A program made the translations under genes and the position numbers. DNA of 64,000 bases, taken from Calditrichia bacterium. Lineage in GTDB: Bacteria; Calditrichota; Calditrichia; RBG-13-44-9; J075. Positions 25,882-33,362 of this stretch are shown piece after piece; positions within the stretch are counted from its first letter, which is position 1, and each line of letters opens with the position of its first letter. A model generated the notes under the pieces. It was given only the letters and a program-made list of their open reading frames with translations, had not been told where the DNA came from and searched no databases. The stretch spans positions 62,001 to 126,000 of the forward strand of contig JANQQU010000082.1 of NCBI GenBank assembly GCA_028284905.1. The letters are read 5' to 3'.

Positions 25882-26176
25882 CCCGCGAAACACACGAATA
25901 ACGCGAAAACTTCTAATATCAGTACATGAGAGCAATTCGTTTGAAAACATGTTACTTTTCAAAGAAATAATACTGAAAATTATTTTTGATGTCATTGCGA
26001 GGCGTTTTTTGCCGAAGCAATCTCAGAAGGTGCATGTAATGAAGGGATCGCTTCGGCAAAAAACGCCTCGCGATGACAGAGCTGATAGCATTACATGTTT
26101 AACACTCTCTTCTAACTTAGTATTATCCATATAGGTAAGAATCAATCCATTTTGCGTTTTTTGCGTGTTTCGTGGG
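25882..26176. repeat. Nested inverted repeat: TGTCATTGCGAG-type element inside a CACGAAACAC-type repeat
   Basis: The inner element (25990-26078) has near-complementary 35-base arms, TGTCATTGCGAGG...GAAGCAATCTC and GGGATCGCTTC...CGCGATGACA. The outer imperfect arms are 25882-25909 (CCCGCGAAACACACGAATAA) and 26151-26176 in reverse. The 412-bp gap 25843-26254 otherwise holds no gene. Related inner elements occur at 48549-48660 and 51037-51125. Such repeats are widespread and non-coding; no transposase is present. Confidence 0.85.
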
Positions 26177-26254
26177 TAGAAAAGGTTCATTAGTTAGTAG
26201 TATAAAATATGCTGTACGCGCGTAACATCCGTCAATAAAACCAGGGACCTCCAA

Positions 26255-26665
26255 ATGTCATCAGGTTACTCCGGTACACCATTGCAGAAAAAACTTGGTA
26301 TTAAACCGCTTTGCCGCTTGTATATTTTCCATCCTCCGGACGATTACGCGGCCACACTCGGCGCCCTTCCGGAGGATTGTCAGGTTTATCCGGATCTCGC
26401 TGAGTCGCTTGATTTCATCCAGGGATTTTTTACCGAAGCTGCTGTTCTTCATCAACATTTATCAAATTTCAAAGCGGCCTTAAAGCCCAATGGTATGCTC
26501 TGGATTTGCTGGCCGAAGAAAACCGCGAAAATCCCCAGTGATTTAAGCCGGGATATTATTCGGGAAATTGGCCTGGCAGCGGGTCTGGTCGATGTAAAAG
26601 TTTGTGCAATTGACGAGCGCTGGTCCGGATTAAAATTTGTTTACCGCTTAAAAGACCGGACTTAA
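26255..26665 (+). CDS. DUF3052 family protein
   Basis: 136 aa. The opening SGYSGTPLQKKLGIKP and the later GMLWICWPKK segment and GLVDVKVCAIDERWSGLKFVYR ending are the pattern of the DUF3052 family, whose function is unknown. No signal peptide or membrane segment. An AGGGA ribosome site precedes ATG 26255. It stands alone between a repeat element and rpsT. Confidence 0.85.
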   Translation: MSSGYSGTPLQKKLGIKPLCRLYIFHPPDDYAATLGALPEDCQVYPDLAESLDFIQGFFTEAAVLHQHLSNFKAALKPNGMLWICWPKKTAKIPSDLSRDIIREIGLAAGLVDVKVCAIDERWSGLKFVYRLKDRT

Positions 26666-26730
26666 AAGGCGGAACGGTTTTGCAGCTTAGCTATTCCTCA
26701 GCAAAAATTGCCTATTTTTTCAATTTGCAA

Positions 26731-26759
26731 TTGACATCATAGCGAAAAGCCTTTATCTT
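26731..26759 (+). promoter_or_regulatory. Predicted sigma-70 promoter of rpsT
   Basis: TTGACA, 17-base spacer, TATCTT, 49 bases before the rpsT start. The full-consensus -35 fits a highly expressed ribosomal gene. Confidence 0.7.
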
Positions 26760-26808
26760 AGGCGGTTGATTGATAAAAACGCACTTATTAATAAAAGGTA
26801 TTCATAGT

Positions 26809-27063
26809 ATGGCACATCATAAGTCAGCGCTTAAGCGAATTAAACTCTCGGAAATCAGCCGGGTGAAAAACCGTGCATACAAAGCACGTATGAAGACAGC
26901 CGAAAAGAACGTGTTGGCAACGGACTCGAAAGAAAATGGCGCCAAAGCTTTGGTAACAGCATATTCTATCATTGACAAATTGGCAATCAAGGGAATTATT
27001 CCCAAGAATAGAGCAGCGAACAAGAAGGCTCGCCTTGCTCGCCATGTAAACGCTTTAGGGTAA
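26809..27063 (+). CDS. rpsT: 30S ribosomal protein S20
   Basis: 84 aa, standard length. It binds 16S rRNA in the small subunit. Marks: MAHHKSALKRIKLSEISRVKNR, a basic helical start, and GIIPKNRAANKKARLARHVNAL at the C-terminus. The ATG at 26809 follows AAAAGG; an upstream in-frame ATG at 26770 adds 13 residues and is rejected. It has its own promoter and terminator, so it is monocistronic. Confidence 0.97.
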   Translation: MAHHKSALKRIKLSEISRVKNRAYKARMKTAEKNVLATDSKENGAKALVTAYSIIDKLAIKGIIPKNRAANKKARLARHVNALG

Positions 27064-27086
27064 GCTTCTTTCTTATCGCCCAACTC

Positions 27087-27130
27087 ACAAGAAGCCGCAT
27101 TAAGACAGTTTAATGCGGCTTCTTGTTTGT
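27087..27130 (+). terminator. Rho-independent terminator of rpsT
   Basis: Perfect 17-bp stem (27087-27103 with 27110-27126), 6-base loop, then a short T-rich tail (TTGT). Confidence 0.85.
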
Positions 27131-27171
27131 ACTTTCCAAACAACTTACTTTACCTCTCCACGAAAAAAGCG

Positions 27172-28113
27172 ATGCGACATCCGATAATCCAATTATTAAT
27201 CCCCATATTTCTCTTACTGGCTTTTATCCTGCCGAAGGATGTCTTTGCTGAAAACAGTATTAAACGAACCCTTGACTTTGCCGGCCTGGAACGTAGTTAC
27301 CTGTTACATATTCCGTCGTCCTACCGCAGTGATATGCCAACTGAACTGGTATTCGTTTTCCACGGGGGAAAGGGCGATGGCCATCAGGCGGAAGAATTCA
27401 GCGGCTTTAGTGCCCTGGCCGATGCGCAAGGATTTCTTGTCGTTTATCCCGATGCTGTCAAGGGTCAGTGGAATGATGGAAGAGGCGTACGGCGATTTCA
27501 CTCCCATAAAAAGAAGATTGATGATGTCGGCTTTGTACTGGCGTTAATCGACACTTTGCAAGCCGAGTACAATATCAATCCTCAAGGCATTTTTATCACC
27601 GGTGCTTCCAACGGCGCCATGTTTTGCAACCGCCTGGCCGCTGAGGCGCCAGAACGGTTTTCGGCGATGGCCGCGGTTATCGGCAGCATGGCAAAGCCAA
27701 TCGCGAAAGATTTTAATCCCACCCAGCCAATTCCCGTATTGATTATGAATGGTACAGAAGATCCACTGGTCCCCTTTAAAGGTGGCGGGGTTGGCTTCTT
27801 AGGTTTCCGCGGAAAGGTGATTGGCGTAGAAGCATGCGTCAAAACGTGGGTAACACACAATCGCTGCAATGAGCAAGCGGAGATTAGCGAACTGCCGGAT
27901 ATTGATCCCGACGATGACACACGAGTAATAAAAGCAGTTTATAGCAGTGAAGTTAACGATGCGGAAGTCGTATATTATAAAATCGTCAACGGTGGGCATA
28001 CCTGGCCAGGTGGTAAGAAGTATGCATCGGAAAGAATTGTCGGTAAACATTGTAAAGATATTGATGCGACCGGGGTTATTTGGGAGTTTTTCAGGCAGCA
28101 CAGTGGGCGTTGA
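27172..28113 (+). CDS. Secreted PHB-depolymerase/feruloyl-esterase-like hydrolase
   Basis: 313 aa from ATG 27172, chosen because it gives a proper signal peptide (basic MRHP, hydrophobic core, cut near VFA|E); the upstream ATG at 27127 overlaps the rpsT terminator. This is the alpha/beta-hydrolase fold of the polyhydroxybutyrate depolymerase (LpqC-like) family: FHGGKGDG oxyanion region, nucleophile elbow GASNGA, acid in GTEDPLVPF, and histidine in NGGHTWPGG. It probably cleaves esters outside the cytoplasm; polyester, feruloyl or acetyl esters cannot be told apart. It converges with the sensor kinase gene; a heptamer array lies between them. Confidence 0.88.
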   Translation: MRHPIIQLLIPIFLLLAFILPKDVFAENSIKRTLDFAGLERSYLLHIPSSYRSDMPTELVFVFHGGKGDGHQAEEFSGFSALADAQGFLVVYPDAVKGQWNDGRGVRRFHSHKKKIDDVGFVLALIDTLQAEYNINPQGIFITGASNGAMFCNRLAAEAPERFSAMAAVIGSMAKPIAKDFNPTQPIPVLIMNGTEDPLVPFKGGGVGFLGFRGKVIGVEACVKTWVTHNRCNEQAEISELPDIDPDDDTRVIKAVYSSEVNDAEVVYYKIVNGGHTWPGGKKYASERIVGKHCKDIDATGVIWEFFRQHSGR

Positions 28114-28232
28114 CAGTTGTCAGTTATCAGTGGACAGTTATCAGTGGACAGTTATCAGTTAACGAATATCAGTTAATGGTGAAGACTTTACTGATTACTA
28201 CTGCTACTACCGACAGTCACTGACCACTGACG
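28112..28232. repeat. Heptameric tandem repeat, CAGTTAT/CAGTGGA type, between convergent genes
   Basis: From 28112 the words GACAGTT, GTCAGTT, ATCAGTG, GACAGTT, ATCAGTG, GACAGTT, ATCAGTT follow every 7 bases. Near 28213-28232 related words occur in reverse (CACTGACCACTGAC), allowing a fold-back. It overlaps the esterase TGA and abuts the kinase stop. Confidence 0.85.
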
Positions 28233-31200
28233 CTACACTCCTTTTACTACCAGTTCGACTTCTACGCCACTACCATTGCGCAGCACTAACTCGCCGCCAA
28301 TTCGCCGGGCGCGCATTTCCATGTTCATTAGGCCATGTCCGCTTTTACCGGTGGCATCCGGCAGACCCTGTCCATTATCGCGAATTGTCATCACTAGCTT
28401 GCCGTTCAGGCGGTTGATGTTCACACGCACCTGCGATGCACCAGCATGTTTGGCAATATTGTTAACTGCCTCCTTAAAAATTAAATAGATATTCTGACGC
28501 AGAGATATTGGCAGCTTTTTATGCATCTCCAATCCTTCGCACTGGAAGGTATAATCAATATTCTTTGCGGAGAATAATGTCGAGGCAAAATCGCGCATAC
28601 GATCGATCAAGTCCTGCAGACTATCATTCCGGGCATCTATGGACCAGACAATATCGCTCATATTCACGACCATTTCCCGGCTCATACTGCCAATTCTTTC
28701 CAGCAAACGATTCTGTTCGTTGCTATCAGCACCACTGCGGATCAGGTCGGAATAGAGGGCAATTTTCGTTAATGTAGAGCCGACATCGTCATGAAGATCG
28801 CTGGCGATGCGCACCCGCACCCGTTCGATTTCCAGCAGTTTCGAAATGCGATAGCGGTGCAACGCCCAGAGAATTGCCGCCACGATCAGTACGACCAATA
28901 AACGAAACCACCAGGTCTCCCAAAATGGCGGTGAAATTCGCAGGGGAATGGAAATACCGGCTTCATTCCAAACACCATCATTGTTGGCCGCTTTTACCCG
29001 GAATGCATAATCACCGGGATCCAGGTTGGTATAGTTTGCGAAACGGCGATTACCGGTAAAAATCCAATCCTTATCGAATCCTTCCATTTTATAGGCATAC
29101 CGATTTTTTTCCGGGTTGGTAAAATCCAGGGCAACAAACTCAAAACCGAAGAAGCGGTCTTCGTGAGTGAGTTGAATTTCCTCCCGAATTTGTAAGGGGC
29201 GGCCGAGCAAATCAATTTCATCGAAGCGGCGAAAGGCGGTAAAAGCAATTGGAGGCGGGGAAGGATTATCCTGCACATTGGCCGGGAAAAAGCGATTCAA
29301 TCCATTGACGCCGCCAAAAAACAGTTCGCCGTTAGCGCTGCGAAAGCCAGCACTGACGTTAAACTCGTTGCTTTGCAGACCATCGCCGGCATCATAATTA
29401 CGAAATTGCTCGCCGGGTGGGGCATCAGGCGTAAAGCGGGAAAGCCCCCGGTAAGTGGCAATCCAAAGATTACCGTTATCATCTCCCTGGATAGCTACCA
29501 CGGTATTATTCGATAAGCCGTCTCGCTCCAGAAATCGAGTAAATTTACCGGTCATACGGTTCACCGGCGTTAACAGGGCAAACCCATGTTCGGTGCCGAC
29601 CCAAAGATTACCATCTGCCGTTTCATACAAACATTTAACCACGTTCGCGTTCAGGGAAGTATTATCATTGGGATCATGCAAATAACGAACACATCTCCCG
29701 GTTTCCGGATCAAAATGGTTTAATCCGTTGGCAGTGCCAACCCAGAGAAATCCGTCCCGGCTTTCCAACAATTGGGTGATGCTATTATCTGATAAGGAAG
29801 CAGAATCTTCGGGGTTATGCAGATATTTGGCGAATGATTCCTGTCGACGATCAAAAAGATTCAGGCCCCCGGCAGTTGTCGCCACCCACAGATTTCCCTG
29901 GCTATCATCAAGAATGTCATTGACACGGCTACCACCGAGACTATTATCATCTGCCGGATCATGGGTAAATTGGGTAAATTTTTCATCCCGGAAATCGAAG
30001 CGGTAAAGTCCTCCCCCAAAAGTACCGGCCCACATTGTAGTGGTATGATCATAGCATAACGAGTAAGCGAAGCCGTCCGGGCCACGGGGATTATTATGTT
30101 CCAGCAAATAAGTCTGATACTCCCCGGTGTGCTGATCCAGGCGATCAATCCCTTCATTGTGCCCGATCCACAACTCCACACGATCCTTATCGTTTACTTC
30201 CCATACACTTAAAACATTATTGTGAGAAAGCGTATTGCTATTATGCGGATTATTACGATAATGGACGAACTTCCGGGATTTCAGGTCAATCATATTGATA
30301 CCACCATTGGTGGTTACCCAAAGATTCCGGGATTGATCCTGATAAACCTTCCGGACAAAATCATCGCTAAGACTTTCCTCATCTGTCGAGACATATTTAA
30401 AATGATAGAACTTCCCGGTTTTTGGATCGAAGCGATTTAATCCGCCACCAAATGTGCCAATCCAGAGAAAATGGTCGTCATCCTCGGTAATACCAAAAAC
30501 CCGCTTTTCGCTGATGCTGAATGGGTCTGAAGGATCGGGCAAAAAAGATTGGAAGGTTTCTGCTTTCCGGTCGAAACGGATCAGCCCACGTCCATAAGTG
30601 CCCAGCCAGAAAGTACCGGCATGATCCTCAAAAACCGTCATAACGAAATTACTCGGCAGGCTCCCCGGATCATCTTTATCGTTCCGAAAACGCTTCAGTT
30701 CATCAGTTATCGGATTTAAGCGCCCCAGTCCACCACCAATGGAACTAAACCAAAGGAAGCCATCTTCATCCTCAATAATAGCTGTAATCCGATTGGGCGG
30801 AACGCTATTGGGGTTCCCCTTATCATTCACATATCTGCGAAAACGAATGTTATTCGTGGCAAGATCTTCAGCTGTAACAACGTTTAAACCGTTTTCGGTG
30901 CCAACCCAAAGGTTGCCAGCCGCGTCCTGCATCATGGACCAAACGTCGCTATTACTGATGCTGGTGCTATCATCTGTTTGATGACGAAAATGCTCGAAAA
31001 CGGCGCGGGGACGTCCGTTTTCTCCAACTTCCGTACGAATCAAACGATTTAATCCATCCGGCGTGCCGACCCATAAATACTGATCCCGATCTTCAAAAAT
31101 CACCCGGATATGGCTATTCGACAGCGAAGTGCTGTCTCCCGGAATCTGCTTAAAAATTTGAAAACTATGGCCGTTAAATTTATTCAGGCCGCTGCCGCTG

Positions 31201-31367
31201 CCGAACCAGAGGAATCCTTCGGAATCCTGCAGTACACTAAAAACGACTGTCTGGGAAAGACCTTCCTCAATTGTAATGCGTTTGATTTTCAGATTAGGTT
31301 GCTGGCCGAAGGTAAGTTCGCTTGCCAGAAATGCTATGAGTAGAATCAAACAGTAAAGTTTTTTCAT
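28233..31367 (-). CDS. Two-component-regulator-propeller sensor histidine kinase
   Basis: 1044 aa. Signal peptide (1-21), then about 13-14 Reg_prop blade motifs of the form LWxGTxxGLNRFD (to about residue 720), making periplasmic propellers. A Y_Y_Y domain follows (FGFEFVALDFTNPEKNRYAYKMEGFDKDW). One membrane helix lies near 823-842. The cytoplasmic HisKA_3 domain has H859 (ASDLHDDVGSTL) and a HATPase domain (RDNGQGL, GHGLMNM). This type senses extracellular cues, often polysaccharides in Bacteroidetes, and phosphorylates LuxR/NarL-type regulators. No regulator gene is adjacent; the nearest is at 35741-36409, next to a paralogous kinase. It starts 121 bases downstream of the DsbD-like gene on the same strand. 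Confidence 0.93.
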   Translation of the reverse strand: MKKLYCLILLIAFLASELTFGQQPNLKIKRITIEEGLSQTVVFSVLQDSEGFLWFGSGSGLNKFNGHSFQIFKQIPGDSTSLSNSHIRVIFEDRDQYLWVGTPDGLNRLIRTEVGENGRPRAVFEHFRHQTDDSTSISNSDVWSMMQDAAGNLWVGTENGLNVVTAEDLATNNIRFRRYVNDKGNPNSVPPNRITAIIEDEDGFLWFSSIGGGLGRLNPITDELKRFRNDKDDPGSLPSNFVMTVFEDHAGTFWLGTYGRGLIRFDRKAETFQSFLPDPSDPFSISEKRVFGITEDDDHFLWIGTFGGGLNRFDPKTGKFYHFKYVSTDEESLSDDFVRKVYQDQSRNLWVTTNGGINMIDLKSRKFVHYRNNPHNSNTLSHNNVLSVWEVNDKDRVELWIGHNEGIDRLDQHTGEYQTYLLEHNNPRGPDGFAYSLCYDHTTTMWAGTFGGGLYRFDFRDEKFTQFTHDPADDNSLGGSRVNDILDDSQGNLWVATTAGGLNLFDRRQESFAKYLHNPEDSASLSDNSITQLLESRDGFLWVGTANGLNHFDPETGRCVRYLHDPNDNTSLNANVVKCLYETADGNLWVGTEHGFALLTPVNRMTGKFTRFLERDGLSNNTVVAIQGDDNGNLWIATYRGLSRFTPDAPPGEQFRNYDAGDGLQSNEFNVSAGFRSANGELFFGGVNGLNRFFPANVQDNPSPPPIAFTAFRRFDEIDLLGRPLQIREEIQLTHEDRFFGFEFVALDFTNPEKNRYAYKMEGFDKDWIFTGNRRFANYTNLDPGDYAFRVKAANNDGVWNEAGISIPLRISPPFWETWWFRLLVVLIVAAILWALHRYRISKLLEIERVRVRIASDLHDDVGSTLTKIALYSDLIRSGADSNEQNRLLERIGSMSREMVVNMSDIVWSIDARNDSLQDLIDRMRDFASTLFSAKNIDYTFQCEGLEMHKKLPISLRQNIYLIFKEAVNNIAKHAGASQVRVNINRLNGKLVMTIRDNGQGLPDATGKSGHGLMNMEMRARRIGGELVLRNGSGVEVELVVKGV

Positions 31368-31488
31368 AAACGATCGCTGTTTCAGTCGTGTTTAACATTT
31401 AAGCGAATTGCTATGTCATTCCCCAATGGGACTTTTCGGAGTGATGACAGGTAAAACAGTGTTTAGCATTGCGCGTTTAACACTACTG

Positions 31489-32013
31489 CTATTTGCTGCC
31501 AAAAATTGCTGTATTGATGCGAACATTTTTTTCATTGTTTTTAGCAATACTAATTGCCAACTCAAAAGGTTGACTTTTCGGTGGCAGACAGGATTGATCG
31601 TTGCAGGCCTGATAATAAACGGCTCCTTTGAGAACCATTTCCGTTCCGGAAAAAGTTTTCGGAACAATCACGCTGCCGTAGACAACAACGGTTTCTTCGT
31701 AGACCCGCATCGGTTCTTCCGAGAAATCGAACATCTTTTCATCCGCTTCCGGATAGTCGAAAGCGCCAAAGCTTATCTCCGCCAGACTGTCCATAAAAAC
31801 TTCGGTAGGGATCAAATATTCGCTCAGCGGCTGATTGCCGTTTATGTGCCAGGGTGTGTGGACAACAATTTCCACAGCAATTTTGTTTTCTGCACCGGGC
31901 ACCAGTTTTTCATTCGCACTCAGCAAACGGACATCCAGCACCTTCGGTTGGGCTAACAGGGGCAGCAGGCCAAAACATACGCCCCAGAGAATAAAAATTT
32001 TACGAATCATCAC
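31489..32013 (-). CDS. Secreted DsbD N-terminal-domain-like protein
   Basis: 174 aa from GTG 32013 (AAGGA 9 bases upstream; ATG 32010 is the alternative). Signal peptide to about LLA|Q. The mature part resembles the periplasmic alpha domain of DsbD (thiol:disulfide interchange): TPWHINGNQPL, PTEVFMDSL, and the conserved cysteine pair in YQACNDQSCLPP. The membrane and thioredoxin domains of DsbD are absent, so it is a free-standing thiol carrier. It lies 28 bases downstream of hutI in the same direction, so it is probably in one transcript. Confidence 0.8.
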   Translation of the reverse strand: MMIRKIFILWGVCFGLLPLLAQPKVLDVRLLSANEKLVPGAENKIAVEIVVHTPWHINGNQPLSEYLIPTEVFMDSLAEISFGAFDYPEADEKMFDFSEEPMRVYEETVVVYGSVIVPKTFSGTEMVLKGAVYYQACNDQSCLPPKSQPFELAISIAKNNEKNVRINTAIFGSK

Positions 32014-32041
32014 AAATACAATTCCTTACAAATCAGTTTTA

Positions 32042-33265
32042 CTAGTTCAATGTACTAACGACGGTACCATGGCGAATCACTTTCCGCACATGATTAACGC
32101 CATAATGGTATGGTAGATAATTATAGCCGGGAATATCCATCAAGGTAATATCAGCTTTCTTCCCGACAGTTAAAGATCCCACTGTTTCCGCCATGCCGAT
32201 GGCTCGGGCAGAATGCAGCGTTGACGCGGTGATCACTTCTTCCGGCGTCATTCCCATATATAATGCCGACAGCGTTAAAATCAGCTGCATATTCTGGGTC
32301 ATGCTGCTACCAGGATTAAAATCGGTGGCAATAGCAACCGGCATTCCACTTTCAATCATTTTTCGCGCCGGAGCATAATCCGGTTTCCGCAAAAAGAAGG
32401 CTGTTCCCGGTAGTAGTACCGGCACTACGCCCGCTTCTTTCATATCGGTAATTCCCTGATCGGACACTTTCAGTAAATGATCCGCGGAAATCGCCCCGAC
32501 TTTTGCGGCCAATTCCGCTGCACCGGTGTGGAACAACTCATCCGCATGTAGCTTAGGTGCCATCCCGTAATCCTTCGCTGCCAGTAAAATACGCTCGCTT
32601 TCCGGAACAGTAAATACATTTTTTTCGCAGAAGACATCGCAGAAAACCGCCAGTTTTTCTTCGGCCACCTGCGGAATCATCTCTTCTACGAGCAAATCGA
32701 TATATTTCTCCCGGTTCGATTGATACTCATCCGGCACTTCGTGCGCACCAAGAAAAGTAGGCACGATCGTAATTGGCAGCAGTTTCTCCACCTTCTTTAA
32801 CACGCGCAAGCTTTTTAGCTCATCTTCAACAGACAAACCGTAGCCGCTTTTTGCTTCGATGGTGGTGGTACCGTACTCCAGAAAACGTCGAATGCGGCTG
32901 GCGGCTAATATTGCAAGTTCTTCGAAAGATGCCTGCCGTAACACCCGCACGCTATTTCGAATGCCGCCTCCGGCCGCAGCAATCTCTTCGTAGGACTTTC
33001 CCTGGATGCGCATTTCAAATTCTTTTTCCCGGGTTTTATAGAACACCGGATGGGTATGCGGGTCGACAAATCCCGGGAAAGCCCAACACTGCTCGCCATC
33101 GATACGCTCGGCTTGCGGAAACTGTTTCTGCAAATTTTCCAGGCTGTTGATGGCAGCAATTTCATCGTCCTGAATAGCCAGAGCAACATTTTCCCGGACA
33201 ATCAAAGACCATTGTTTTTCCGGGTCCGGCGTCACTATTCCTTTGAGATTCTCGAGAATCTGCAT
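32042..33265 (-). CDS. hutI: Imidazolonepropionase
   Basis: 407 aa from ATG 33265 (AGAGGTG ribosome site; an upstream in-frame start would run 68 residues back through the fusA-side terminator). It is an amidohydrolase that opens 4-imidazolone-5-propionate in histidine breakdown. Metal ligands H70 and H72 are in DPHTHP; GGGIRNSVRVLR, TTTIEAKSGYGL, HADELFHTG, DHLLKVSD and ATDFNPGSS are family motifs. HutH, HutU and HutG are not in the window, so the pathway must be completed elsewhere. It is followed by the DsbD-like gene. Confidence 0.95.
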   Translation of the reverse strand: MQILENLKGIVTPDPEKQWSLIVRENVALAIQDDEIAAINSLENLQKQFPQAERIDGEQCWAFPGFVDPHTHPVFYKTREKEFEMRIQGKSYEEIAAAGGGIRNSVRVLRQASFEELAILAASRIRRFLEYGTTTIEAKSGYGLSVEDELKSLRVLKKVEKLLPITIVPTFLGAHEVPDEYQSNREKYIDLLVEEMIPQVAEEKLAVFCDVFCEKNVFTVPESERILLAAKDYGMAPKLHADELFHTGAAELAAKVGAISADHLLKVSDQGITDMKEAGVVPVLLPGTAFFLRKPDYAPARKMIESGMPVAIATDFNPGSSMTQNMQLILTLSALYMGMTPEEVITASTLHSARAIGMAETVGSLTVGKKADITLMDIPGYNYLPYHYGVNHVRKVIRHGTVVSTLN

Positions 33266-33296
33266 CTTTACACCTCTTATCTTTTTCGCAAGTGCT

Positions 33297-33335
33297 GAAA
33301 ACAAAAGCCCTGTGAAATGAATTCCACAGGGCTTT
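33297..33335 (-). terminator. Rho-independent terminator of the EF-G-like gene
   Basis: Perfect 11-bp stem AAAGCCCTGTG/CACAGGGCTTT, 10-base loop, then TGTTTTC on the minus strand. It lies between the EF-G-like gene and hutI. Confidence 0.85.
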
Positions 33336-33362
33336 GCAAATATAAAAACCTGCCAGCACGAT

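Noticed and set aside
25871-26134. 87-codon open frame
   Set aside because: It runs through the nested inverted repeat and has no ribosome site or family features.
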